From Plasmodiophora brassicae (taxonomy: Eukaryota > Endomyxa: Phytomyxea > Phytomyxea > Plasmodiophorida), in the NCBI GenBank assembly GCA_036867785.1, contig CP145424.1:372001-436000 (forward strand): 64,000 nt of DNA, in the 5' to 3' direction. The notes beneath the pieces are model-generated. The model worked only from the letters and a program-made list of their open reading frames with translations, was not told the origin of the DNA and ran no database searches. The stretch's first letter is position 1. Every line of letters begins with the position of its first letter. A program made the translations under genes and the position numbers. Positions 32,066 to 41,262 of this stretch are shown piece after piece.

Positions 32066-33832
32066 TTATGCGGCGAACAGGTCGGCGCCGGATTTCGACA
32101 GGGTGGCCTCGTCGCAGACGGCGTTGATGAATTGCAGGGACGCTCTACAGTGTTGCAAGGTCAATCCGGATGTGTGTGTGTGGGGGAAGGGGACGCGACA
32201 CCTCGTACCGCTCCATGAATGAGTGCCCGAGGTCGAACGCGCTGTGCAGGAACCCGACATGGCCGCCCGATGGGACGACCGTGAGGAACAGGTTCTCGTT
32301 GGTTCCGGAGGCGAATACGTCAACCGGAATACCGTGCGACCTTGCACCAGGCGGTCAGACGACACACATGTGTGGGGAACGACACCAGCTACGGGCAAAT
32401 AGGGTCGTCGTCGGCGTTCACACACAGGAGTGGTACGCCGACGGCGTGGATACGGGAATCAGTGGAGCACTCATCGTAGTAATGGACAACGTCGCGGAAA
32501 CCTATCACCCCGCCGCCGTTTACCCAGACCTGGGGCGTCATACGCGCAGCGCCACGAACCGAATATCGGGACGACCAGCTCTGTGTCAAACTGTCGAACC
32601 GTAGTAGCTCGGAAAACGGCCTTCCAGTTGATCAAGGTTTCCCCCATCTGTAGAACGTGATGGTGCCTCCTTGCGTACTGAACCAAGCCGCGCTGTTTCC
32701 CAGACGTCCGTTAGGTAACGCACGTGCTATGCGCCGCTAGATTACCGCGAGGTATCTGTTGATGATGACTTTCTTGACGCTGAACGGCCGCTCGAGCTGG
32801 ACAGAGCTCTTGTGCATGTTGAAGCTGGCACACAGAGCGACAGCACCGTGGACTGGCAATTGGTTTAGGGTCCGACCATGATGTGCCATGGTAGAAGCAG
32901 ACGACCTTTGCCGATTGCCCGTGTGCTTTCCTCGCTGAGGTACTTGACCAAGATACCGGCGCCAAGCGAGAACCCGATCATAAACAGCGGCGTATCGGGG
33001 TCGAGGACTTCCTCTCGTAACCAGTCCACGGCGCGCCGAACGTCTCCCGTATGCGCGGCGTTGTACCCTACAGGCCTGTCGTGTTACTGGGAATGCCGTC
33101 GACGGCCACATTCTTGCAGATGACCTCGTGGCGACGCCAGGACGGTTCCGCCACTACCCCGGTTGTTCAGGCAGCAGCAGGTGTACCCGTGCTGGTGAGC
33201 GGCCCAGTTCATCCAGTGGATGTACACGGCATTGCTTCGGCATGTGAGTTATAACGGGCCATCGTGACCGGGTCGCACGTCCATACCTGCATCCGTTCAG
33301 GCCATGCAGCATCAAAATCATGGGCTTGCGCCTGCACGACGATATACATCACTGCCACACGCCGGAATGTACACGAAGCGGTACCGGTCTGGCATATCCG
33401 GGCCATCATGGGGCAGAACGAAATCGACGAATATGGGGACGTCGTCGACGGCGTCGACTGGAACTCGTACACGCTTATGTTTAACGTCGTGCTCTGACGC
33501 ACCGCGTCAGCACGGCGCCACACCCCAGGCCGACCACCAACCTGGCGGCATGCGACGGATCGCGGTCACCATCGTGTGAATAATGCCATTGGACAGCAGC
33601 GCCGGCACCTCGTACACGTCATGCAACGCGGGGCACTTCCCCATTATCCGGGCGTTCCGGGCCGTCCCGCAATAGACGACAGCGTTGCGCTCTACGGTGC
33701 CGCCCCGTCATCGACGTCGTCATCCACCTTACGCGGATCCGCGCGCTCACCGGTCCGACGTCGGCGCCTGAGGAAGACGCCGAACGCCACGGCCGCGACG
33801 GCGGACGTGACCAGGACGACGTTGACCCCCAT
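32066..33832 (-). CDS. Alpha/beta hydrolase of the ABHD1/2/3 (YheT-like) family
   Basis: These membrane-bound hydrolases act on phospholipids and other esters. From the ATG at 33832 the protein starts with a signal-anchor helix (GVNVVLVTSAVAAVAFGVFL). Family landmarks follow: CPALHDVYEVPALLSNGIIHT, MLHGLNG (oxyanion region), VLDPDTPLFMIGFSLGAGILVKY with the nucleophilic Ser in GFSLG, PLLCVNADDDPI with the acid residue, and VPSGGHVGFLHS with the catalytic His. The triad is complete. The C-terminal exon ends ATLSKSGADLFAA. Six or so introns of about 50-60 bp are needed; the first exon boundary near 33.65-33.70 kb did not resolve cleanly, so the N-terminal join is provisional. Confidence 0.82.
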
Positions 33833-34144
33833 GAACCTGACGATAAATAATAATTACGCAACGGGCGACGTGACGTCTCCGGGGGGCAGACGCAGACGCG
33901 GGGAGTTGCGCGTAGCCCCCCTGTACAGGCACAGTACGGGGGCCGGAGCACGCGCACAGTGCAGAACACCGCGCCGAGGAAAAGGAGCACGGCGCGCAGA
34001 TCATTGCGACGCGTTTCGTCAATGAGTCAAGTCGGCACGATATGGCATGAGTCAACGGTACGGGCGCGGGTAGATACTTGCCAGTGAGAACGGGCTCGCC
34101 ACATTTCAAGACACCGTGGCAATCCCACATACCGTTTAGTAGAG

Positions 34145-34648
34145 ATGTCGCGCGCGTTCGCCGTTATTGCCGTTGCGGTATCGTGTGCCTGGATGGCGGT
34201 GCATGCGTTCCCGAACGGGTCGCCCATCTGCGACGCGACCTACGACGCTATAAAGGAGATGTCGACGCCCGACAAGAACGTGAACCCTAAACCATGGGCC
34301 ATTGCTGCGACGAAGAAGAACGGCGGTCTGGAAATTCGAATTGTGCCACACAAAGGCAGTCCATCGTATACCGGTTTCCTGCTGTACGTCGTCAACGCCA
34401 AGAACGAGCATGTCGGTACGTTCGAGCTGACCGACTTCGCCAAGGCGGTCACGAACGAGAACTGCAATGACGGGTCCACGATCACGCAGGTGAACAGCGA
34501 CTCGAAGACAAAGGACACCCGGTTCCTGTGGCACGGCCCGCCTGGGCCCTCGAAGGAACAGCTCCGCATCAAGGGCGCCGTTGTCGTCGAGCTTCAGGAG
34601 TGGTACATCCTGGACGACCGCAAGATCGAATGGCAGCCCGCGAAATGA
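34145..34648 (+). CDS. Secreted reeler-domain protein
   Basis: A single exon of 167 residues starts with a signal peptide (SRAFAVIAVAVSCAWMAVHA) cut near FPNGSP. The rest is one reeler-type beta sandwich: a first Cys in SPICDATYDAIKEM, GLEIRIVPHKG, YTGFLLYVVNAKNEHVGTF, ENCNDGSTITQVNS with a second Cys, RFLWHGPPG, and a final strand GAVVVELQEWYIL. Reeler domains occur in extracellular matrix proteins, some insect immune proteins (noduler/defense protein 1) and various protists. No membrane anchor is present. It is likely a secreted recognition or matrix protein; ligand unknown. The ATG at 34145 gives the signal peptide directly. Confidence 0.72.
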   Translation: MSRAFAVIAVAVSCAWMAVHAFPNGSPICDATYDAIKEMSTPDKNVNPKPWAIAATKKNGGLEIRIVPHKGSPSYTGFLLYVVNAKNEHVGTFELTDFAKAVTNENCNDGSTITQVNSDSKTKDTRFLWHGPPGPSKEQLRIKGAVVVELQEWYILDDRKIEWQPAK

Positions 34649-34752
34649 ACCGTTAACTCATACACTCGCCGTATCGAGCATGCACGCAGGCCAGGGTCAT
34701 GTAGCAGTCGACCCGTGGCACTGGCAGAGCTGTAAGTCCGTGGTTGTCAGGG

Positions 34753-36020
34753 ATGGCGGCCGTCGATGACGTCGATGGCATGTTCGGGTCGGACGACGAC
34801 GACGACCAGCATGAGCTTGTCCAGCGCGACGACGACGAGATGCTGTTCGGATCGGACGACGAGCCGGAATCGCAATCTGCTCGCGATTCGTCGGCGGCGG
34901 CACCGACGAAGCGTGCGGCCAGGATTGCCCTCGGGGAGAGCCGCACGATTCGCGGGTCGGATCCTGGTCAAGGCGTTCGTATAGGCGGGACCGGTAAAGC
35001 CGATGACGCCACGTCCGACCTAGCAATCGGTAGCTGAATTGAGTTTGCTCTAGGTACGGAGATGTGTGTCGTGAAGATGCCATCCTGGATGGGGTTTGAA
35101 TCGCGGGAATTCACGAGCAGTACCGTCGACGATGAGATCGCCGCCGGCGTGAACGCCGACGACATCGTCCATAAGATTCGGTGGCGGAAATCGAAGGACG
35201 AACACGGCGACGAGATCCGTGAAAGCAACGCCCGCCTGGTCACCTGGTCCGATGGCTCTGTTCAGGTCTGCACGGCGATTAGTTTGGTCTACAGGGCATT
35301 AACCGACGGCTGTGTTACACAGCTTCTGGTCGGGTCGTCCGTCTTCGATGTTATCAGGACCTCGCTGCCAGAGAACCTTCACTGCTTGTTCGACGCGGGT
35401 CCCGATGGCCTGCAGAAGCATCGTGCCGGGTTCCAGGCGAAACTGCTTGTGAAATCCAAGGACGTTGTCGCACCGAAGCGGCCTCGTGCCGTCGTCGCCC
35501 CCGTGCAGACGACGAGGAAGATTTACACTGTCAAGGACCCCGAGCAGGAAGTCGCTGAGAAAGTGAAGGTATATCGCGTCGTGTCGTTTATGGTTTCATC
35601 GGTCACTGAACTGTGTGCCAGCGGCATCGTCAACTAGAAATGCGGGAACGGGCGCGTGACAGGGGCACCAGGTGGATCCCGCCGCCGGATAACTTCTCGG
35701 CCGATTTCCTCGAGGAGTACTCCGAAGAGGAAGACAGTGCCAACGAGGAACGCTGGCAAGCACGGCGCCCGTTGCGACGAACCGCCAGTGATGACGAAGC
35801 CGCTGCGGAGCGTTTGCAGGCCGTCAAGCGTGGCGACGACGTTGTTCGTGGCAGGGCGGTCGTCAAGAAGAAGGCGGCTCCCAAACCGTCAACCAGCCCG
35901 GAACCAACATCACCTGCCGAACCAGAGGAAGAGGACGAAGAAGACGTCGTCGAGGTCCGACACAAGACCACGTCTGGCCACAAACGACGCCACGTTATCG
36001 AGGAATCCGATTCTGAATAA
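34753..36020 (+). CDS. LEO1: LEO1, subunit of the PAF1 transcription elongation complex
   Basis: LEO1 helps the PAF1 complex bind elongating RNA polymerase II and directs histone modification. Exons 34753-34993, 35054-35265, 35323-35568 and 35622-36020 total 1,098 nt, 365 residues. An acidic N-terminus (GSDDDDDQHE) is followed by the LEO1 domain: MPSWMGFESREF, IRWRKSKDEHGDEIRESNARLVTWSDGSVQ, LLVGSSVFDV, then KIYTVKDPEQE. A charged tail ends EESDSE. The second intron (35266-35322) is 57 bp, keeps frame and has no stop, so it reads through in the raw frame. Removing it restores the conserved SDGSVQLLVGSSVFDV. Other introns are 60 and 53 bp. Confidence 0.93.
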
Positions 36021-36896
36021 TTGTAACGGCCCGCTGACATGCATGAGAAGCAACAACCGGTCCCCCGCATCGACGTTGAACATAGTGGCGACAGATGACT
36101 GGTGCAGGGACTGCTATGTAGTAACCGCATACCGACAAAGAGGGTGGTCGCGTATACTAAAACAATTGCACGCCGCCCAGTCTCCGCTCAAGGCGCTCAG
36201 CCGTCTATCTACCCTGGGTTAATTTTACGGCCCACACTGTAGGAGTTCCCCTTTAGGACCTGTGTCGTTGTGGGGAGTAACAGTTGTCCATCTGTCCCCA
36301 ACTGTATACCTACATACGTCTCTGCATTGTCGACGGTAATCCGACTGTGTGATCACTGAACTATATCGTCTACGTCGCAACCTGCACTCCAGCTTCTACG
36401 GAGCGCATGGCTCGACCATGACGTCGTCTAACGGGCCCCGGTCTTCGAATCAATGCACAGCGTGACTCTTCAAACGAGCCACTGTAACATGTCAAACGGG
36501 ACATACCCACAATGCTGACCATTATTACCGTTCTGCCACCGCGGCGCCGCCACCGCCCTCCGGTTGTCCGTTAGACAGCTCAGCGTCACTGAACGCAATT
36601 ATTACCCTTGGTCGGTAAATGCAACGCGTCATCGCAATCATCTACAACAGCGCCTGGAGGACCCATCACGTCGACGGCTCCTGGTGGCTCCGACACGACT
36701 CCTGGTGGCCGCGGCACGGCACCTGGTAACCCCGACATGACTCACAGTGGGCTTCCTGCGAAACGACTGCGACAGAGGAGCAGATCCTGCGCAATAAGCA
36801 CGCGTTCGCTTAAAGAATAAGATATGGAGTACCGGTGGAGATGCTCCCAGACATGCGCGCGGGGGCGTGAGGCACATGGTAATGCGATTCGTTTAT
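36021..36896. other. Gene-poor region
   Basis: About 875 bp of lower-GC sequence with no supported gene. A short open frame at 36.6-36.8 kb has a TAPGG-type microrepeat (TAPGGPITSTAPGG) but neither a signal peptide nor conserved context. Confidence 0.5.
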
Positions 36897-37145
36897 TCAG
36901 TAGTGTGAGGGAGCGACGCTGGGCCATGGGTTCAACGGGCCAAAACCAAGGTTGCGGTCAGCAGCGTCGTATACTAGGTCATCAAAAGTACTGCCTGGGC
37001 CTAGAAGGCCTTCTGCGAGCTCATCTGGTGTCTTGCCGTCAGAGTCCACCTCTTGGGGGTGAGCGTCACGACGGAGAAGTAACAACACCATGCGGCCATG
37101 AGGCGTATGATTTATCCGTCCACGCTGCAGCCACTTAGCGCACAA
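36897..37145 (-). CDS. Possible terminal exon of an ankyrin-repeat protein
   Basis: The minus-strand frame contains VLLLLRRDAHPQEVDSDGKT followed by PDELAEGLLG. This fits one ankyrin repeat (V..LL...A.P...D.DGKTP..LA), then 40 residues ending in a stop and an AATAAA-like hexamer (TGAATAAACG). A splice acceptor-like CTGCAG lies just upstream on the minus strand. No further ankyrin repeats are seen at higher coordinates, where an inverted duplication occupies 37.30-37.52 kb. It could be the 3' end of a disrupted gene. Confidence 0.3.
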   Translation of the reverse strand: MCAKWLQRGRINHTPHGRMVLLLLRRDAHPQEVDSDGKTPDELAEGLLGPGSTFDDLVYDAADRNLGFGPLNPWPSVAPSHY

Positions 37146-37303
37146 TGCAAAGCTGTGCCAAGTTGCGTCCCGCGCCTGCGACCGTTCGAACCCGTCCGTT
37201 GTGCGCTGCTGCAGCTAGAATCGGCATGCTGCGACATTCAGCCAGCCTGCCGGCCTGAATGCCGGGGAGGCCCACCAGAATCTCGAGCGCCGGATCACCA
37301 TCA

Positions 37304-37515
37304 CGCGAACAACAATCCAGCTGCGAAACCTATCCTTCAGGAGATTGACAACTTCCAGACTACAGGGCAGGGGAGCATTACCCACTTCAGCACGTTACCA
37401 CCAGGATACCAAGGGGCAGGGCACTTCGTTGATAACGGTAATGCTCCCTTGCTCTGTAGTCAGGAAGTCGTCAATCTCCTGAAGGATAGGTTTCGCAGCT
37501 GGATTGTTGTTCGCG
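37304..37515. repeat. Fold-back inverted repeat, 79-bp arms
   Basis: Arm 37304-37382 is repeated as its reverse complement at 37437-37515, with about 90% identity by eye and a 54-bp spacer. The right arm lies in the 3' part of the small secreted-protein gene on the minus strand. The left arm is an inverted copy of that coding end. Both arms start sharply at CGCGAACAACAATCC, which marks the breakpoint. Confidence 0.85.
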
Positions 37516-37682
37516 TAATCCTGAAGCGTTAGGTAGCCTTCATCATGTCCCTGCCAGCTATGCTCAGTAGTTAAAGATGCACTCAAGGGGCGCAGGCGCA
37601 CCGCGGCGCACTTGACACCCACGGTGACGAGGAGGATGCACGACAGCAGGACGACGTGTGAGGAACTCCCGGCGGCAGCCAT
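37395..37682 (-). CDS. Small secreted protein (95 aa)
   Basis: From the ATG at 37682 (minus strand) the frame encodes a signal peptide (AAAGSSSHVVLLSCILLVTVGVKC) and about 70 residues including NNNPAAKPILQEIDDFLTTE, ending PCPLVSWW. It has no known domain. A longer non-ATG extension upstream is Arg/Ala-rich and ignored. The 3' coding part is duplicated in inverted orientation just beyond the stop, and the last dozen codons lie in the spacer of that fold-back. The stop codon itself may therefore be a product of the rearrangement. Small secreted proteins are effector candidates if this organism is a parasite, which the sequence cannot show. Confidence 0.5.
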   Translation of the reverse strand: MAAAGSSSHVVLLSCILLVTVGVKCAAVRLRPLSASLTTEHSWQGHDEGYLTLQDYANNNPAAKPILQEIDDFLTTEQGSITVINEVPCPLVSWW

Positions 37683-38190
37683 CGCTCGACGATCAACGGG
37701 CAAGCCGTAGAATAGTCCGAATGACGGGCCTACCACCGCCAGCCCCGGGCTCCATGGCGCCTGTGCGCCGGGGGTCCACGGCCCAGGCCCAGCGCGCGCC
37801 AGGCCCTCCTTTTTCCCGCAAAGGCTTCCACTCTGGAACAGCGAAATCAGGGGCCCAGGGCCAGGCGCCCCACTCGGGAAGCGCTCACCTGGGCTGAAAG
37901 TCCGTGAAACCGCGTGCGCATCCCAACGCCGTGCTGTGCCCGGCGCCGCCGCCGCCGCCGCTGCTGCTGCTGCCAAGCGCCAAGCGCCTGCCCGTTCTGG
38001 CTCGTCGTCCGTTTCCGATCGTGAAGGCGTGCTGCCCGATGGAGCACGCGCGTCGGACCGGCGCCCCGGTCGGCGACCTGGTCGAGCAGCGCCTCGAAAG
38101 CGATTAGCTGCTATAGCTGATCGTCGGTAGGCAGCCGTTCGCCGACCCTGGATGTGGCCTGCCTCGCCGGGCGGTGCATCCCGCGTCTGA
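37683..38190. other. GC-rich region with no supported gene
   Basis: Open on several frames because of GC richness. Encoded peptides are Arg, Pro and Ala-rich, with an Ala run at about 37.93-37.98 kb from GCC/GCT repeats. Nothing recognisable. Confidence 0.45.
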
Positions 38191-38225
38191 AGACAGAGCA
38201 ATGTTGCACCTGACAGGTTCACCGG

Positions 38226-39429
38226 TTGGACGTCGACGCCCGTGTATCGGTCCTGGAGACCCGCAGCGGCACCGGGTGGCATGTCGCTCGTCCTGGCGCG
38301 CGCCCTGCCAAGCATCCGCGCCGTCCGCATCGACACGTCACTGGCCGCCGCCCAGATGTCGCGCCTGAACGCCGCCGGTCAGCCCAACGTCCGCTTCGAA
38401 CAGGTACCCGATCCAGAAGCGCCCGCACCTCCCGGATCGCCAAGACCCACTGCTGCAATCGTTCGATCTGCACACGTGGACGGCCGCCGATGCGTCCCGC
38501 AAGCTGATGCGCCTCCGGCTCTAGCCGTACAACCTCCCGTTCCCAGCCGCCTATCACTCGGACGACGACGCGTATGCTGGCATCCTGGATGGCGAACCGC
38601 GTTCCCGGCACCAACATCGAATGACGGCGCCGCAACGACGGCGACGTATCCAGGTTCCACATGTCGGCACGGTTTATTGACTCGGTTCAATTGCTCAGGT
38701 CCATCATCGACTGGCGCATTGGGGCGCTGCACGTCAGCGGGACCGACACTGGGGTCGCTATCAACCACGTGGCGATCGAACGAGTACGCCCTGCTGACGG
38801 CGCCCCTCCAGCCACGTCGACGGATGCTGGACCCTCGGGACCCGACATCCAGTCTGACCGAGCGCCAGATACGCTGGATGGCCGCCCTCGGCACGTTCAT
38901 ACGTGCCGCCGCCGATCGATGCGTCCGCGGTGAACCGCTCGCGGTATCTGCCCAAGGCGTCGCAGCGCTCACCGGCCTGGACGGAACGGTCTTCTGCTGT
39001 TTCCATTCGGTTATGATGTTCGTCATCCCCGGTTGCGACTGCTTGCGAAAGTGGTGCAACTTGCCGAGAGCAGTTTCCCTGACGATGGCGGTCGACAGCG
39101 AGACCCGATGTTTGTTGCGGCGAATTTGCCCAATGCGTTTGAACAGTCGGACCCTGTGGTCTTCCAGGCGCTCGAGGCGCTGTACTTCGACGCTGTACTT
39201 CATGCGTCGCGTCGGTTGCAACGTCGACTCGTTCACGTGCCTCCGTCTGCGACAGCTCGATGGGGTCACGATAGCACATCACGAAGTACAGGGTCCGACT
39301 GTTCAAATGCGTTGGGCAAATTCGCCGCAACAAACCGCGCTGTCGACCGTCATCGTCAGGGAAACGGCTATCGGCAAGTTTCGCAAGCAGTCGCAACCTC
39401 TAGAGGATGTCGACGAAAACATCGCGTAA
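38226..39429 (+). CDS. Uncharacterised, possibly decayed gene with methyltransferase-like start
   Basis: The segment VSVLETRSGTG followed, one frame over, by LVLARALPSIRAVRIDTSLAAAQMSRLNAAGQPNVRFE resembles motif I and the acidic loop of class I SAM-dependent methyltransferases. The two parts are in different frames with no room for an intron, so at least one frameshift is likely. Further on, LTERQIRWMAALGTFIRAAA and FVAANLPNAFEQSDPVVFQALEALYF look protein-like but match nothing I know, and the latter lies in the left arm of an inverted repeat. The minus strand is also open. I regard this as a rearranged or dying gene; product unknown. Confidence 0.3.
39031..39398. repeat. Fold-back inverted repeat, arms about 112-130 bp
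   Basis: Arm 39031-39160 recurs as its reverse complement at 39287-39398, with small indels (7 bp and 11 bp) and scattered substitutions. The spacer is about 126 bp. Diagnostic shared blocks are GGTTGCGACTGCTTGCGAAA and TTTGTTGCGGCGAATTTGCC. As at 37.4 kb, one arm is a piece of a protein-like reading frame and the other its inverted copy. Confidence 0.85.
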
Positions 39430-39641
39430 ACGGGCGGATCGCCTGAAAGAACGCACACGAGCAGCTTGTTTATTCTGTTTGTGTATATACTGTGTAATAA
39501 ACAGCTGGACGACGCCCGATGCAGCAACTGTGTCGGAGAGACAGGCGAGGTCTTTACTGCAACGGCGGATACGGTCGGCCTGGAAAGTCGCAGAACGCAC
39601 GGCGAAGGAGGCGTACGGCAGGCGGGTCGCGAGGCAGAACC

Positions 39642-40330
39642 TCAGTCAGTCGCTTCTCCCCGAACCTCAAGTCGGCCAGCTACGCTTGGCAGATCGTACT
39701 TCGAAAGATTCGGTGGGCGGCAGAACAGCGCGCTGACCTTGCACCGTAGCAGACGTTGTTGATATTCGCGACACGATCTATCGATCGGCTTCTCTGGCAG
39801 ATGGACATCATACTCCAACTGGGCTTGTAGACTCCGCCCGAACTCCAGATAGTGAGGCGTCCCCTTTGCCGCCTCGCAGACGTCTTTGCAGTAGGCGAAA
39901 GCAGGTACTCAAGGTGCAGGACCCCACGCAACCGGTCCTCTTCCGGAAGGCCTTCAGATACCAATGGGGGCGTTCCGCCATCCCGTTTCCCAGCCCTCGG
40001 TGGGACGCCGTCATCGCCAACCGGAATCCGAACGCCTTACAGATCGTACCGAACAGGTAGTCCGCCAGAATCGCCTCCCATCCGCCGACATCTTGATCGG
40101 GAACCCATTCCTGAAGAAACGCGCACCGGACCAAGTTCTCCGCCGTCTCCACCGAGAACAGGTCGTGCGCGACACCCTCGACAAAGTCACCGTCAGGACA
40201 TGCTCGTTCCCGCACGATGCTTTAGCGAGGTCCACGACGCGGTCGGTGCGCACTGAATGCCAGAAGCCAGTGGTGGCTGACGAAGGTGGCCCCTGGTCGA
40301 ACAGGCTGCTGCAGGCCGCATGTCCGCGGG
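39642..40330 (-). CDS. Hypothetical protein, multi-exon
   Basis: Two blocks on the minus strand are clearly protein-like. One is DFVEGVAHDLFSVETAENLV to WEAILADYLFGTI (about 40.2-40.04 kb). The other is YCKDVCEAAKGTPHYLEFGR, QAQLEYDVHLPEKPIDRS and CKVSALFCRPPNLSKYDLPS, ending at the stop 39644-39642. A GTAAGG donor after FGTI and an AG acceptor before the second block join them in frame, over an intron of about 130 bp, long for this window; a small exon may be hidden in it. The start exon was not fixed. I do not recognise the family. It is divergent from TMCO1. Confidence 0.5.
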
Positions 40331-40363
40331 GCGGCGACTGGCGGCGTTCACGATGTGCGTGAC

Positions 40364-40382
40364 GGGGCGGGGCGGGGCGGGG
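40364..40382 (+). promoter_or_regulatory. GGGGC tandem tract upstream of TMCO1
   Basis: Four GGGG runs separated by single C lie 34 bp before the TMCO1 start codon, between two divergent genes. The pattern could fold as a G-quadruplex or bind a GC-box factor. Function is inferred only from position. Confidence 0.35.
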
Positions 40383-40416
40383 ATTCACACACGCGGCATC
40401 ATCATCATCGTCAGGG

Positions 40417-41207
40417 ATGTATGGGAACGCGGTGATCGTCGTGTTCTCGTCGCTGCTCAGCGCCGTCCTGTCGGAAGGTCGGTCTGCGGGCCATCTGGAC
40501 GGGCGAATGCGTTTGCGTGATGCTGATGATGATGTCGACCACAGCTGTGTCCTGGGTCATGATCTACCGGACATCCCAGTACCGATCGCTCTCCAAGGAC
40601 ATCGATCGACTCAACGCCAAACGTAGGTGTCGTATTTTCAGTCAGCGCTCGCCGTATGATGTTAACTGCCGGATTACCGTATGCAGTCGAGAAAGCAAAG
40701 GAGAAGCATGTCTCGATTGCGTCGAAGAAGTCCAAGGATAAGCAAGTGTCCTTCTATGAGGAGCAGCTGAAAGGTCGGCGTGGGTGAATGTTTCAACACG
40801 TTCCACGTATCTTATTCAAATGCGGTTTCTGTAGCGAAATCTCGGGACCTGACGATGGCCAAGTTCAAGAGCGGGTTTGTTGTCATGTTCATCATGCTCA
40901 GCATGATGGCATTGCTGAACAACGAGTTCGACGGACGCGTCATCGCCAAATTGCCGTTCACACCGATCCCGTTGATTCGCGGTACGCACCTGCCCGTCTC
41001 CATCCGTTTGTTATCCTGCCGTTCATTGCACCTGCTTGTGAAGGCCTGTCCCATCGCAACCTGCCCGGCACCGACTTCACCGATTGCTCGATGGCGTTTC
41101 TGTACGTCCTGTGCTCGATGTCGTTCCGCACCAATCTGCAGAAAGCGCTAGGGTTCGCTCCCCCGAAGACAGCCATGAGCATCTTCACGCCGCCCACCGA
41201 GAAATAG
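40417..41207 (+). CDS. TMCO1: TMCO1, ER calcium-leak channel/insertase-related membrane protein
   Basis: TMCO1 (Get1/Oxa1 superfamily) works in the ER membrane, in calcium release and in the multipass translocon. Five exons (40417-40477, 40545-40622, 40687-40773, 40835-40981, 41044-41207) total 537 nt, 178 residues (human 188). It runs NAVIVVFSSLLSAVLSEAVSWVMIYRT, a coiled region (KLEKAKEKHVS to YEEQLK), then SGFVVMFIMLSMMALLNNEFDGRVIAKLPFTPI, and GLSHRNLPGTDFTDCSMAFLYVLCSMSFRTNLQKALGFAP in short conserved steps. Three membrane helices and the intervening coiled coil are in the expected order. Introns are 61-67 bp. No single exon is long enough to be obvious, so the gene is easily missed. Confidence 0.95.
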
Positions 41208-41262
41208 GCGGATCCCTGATTTCGCACTACAACAACATCGGGTCGGCCGAACTTTACTGTGT

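Noticed and set aside
36608-36820. Short TAPGG microrepeat peptide
   Set aside because: Only a few repeat units, no signal peptide, no spliced extension and no related sequence in the window.
37150-37215. A tRNA B-box-like GTTCGAACCC
   Set aside because: No matching A box, anticodon stem or acceptor pairing could be built around it; no tRNA or rRNA gene was found anywhere in the window.
37658-38130. Arg/Pro/Ala-rich frames with an alanine run
   Set aside because: GC-rich low-complexity sequence open in many frames with no start context, signal or motif.
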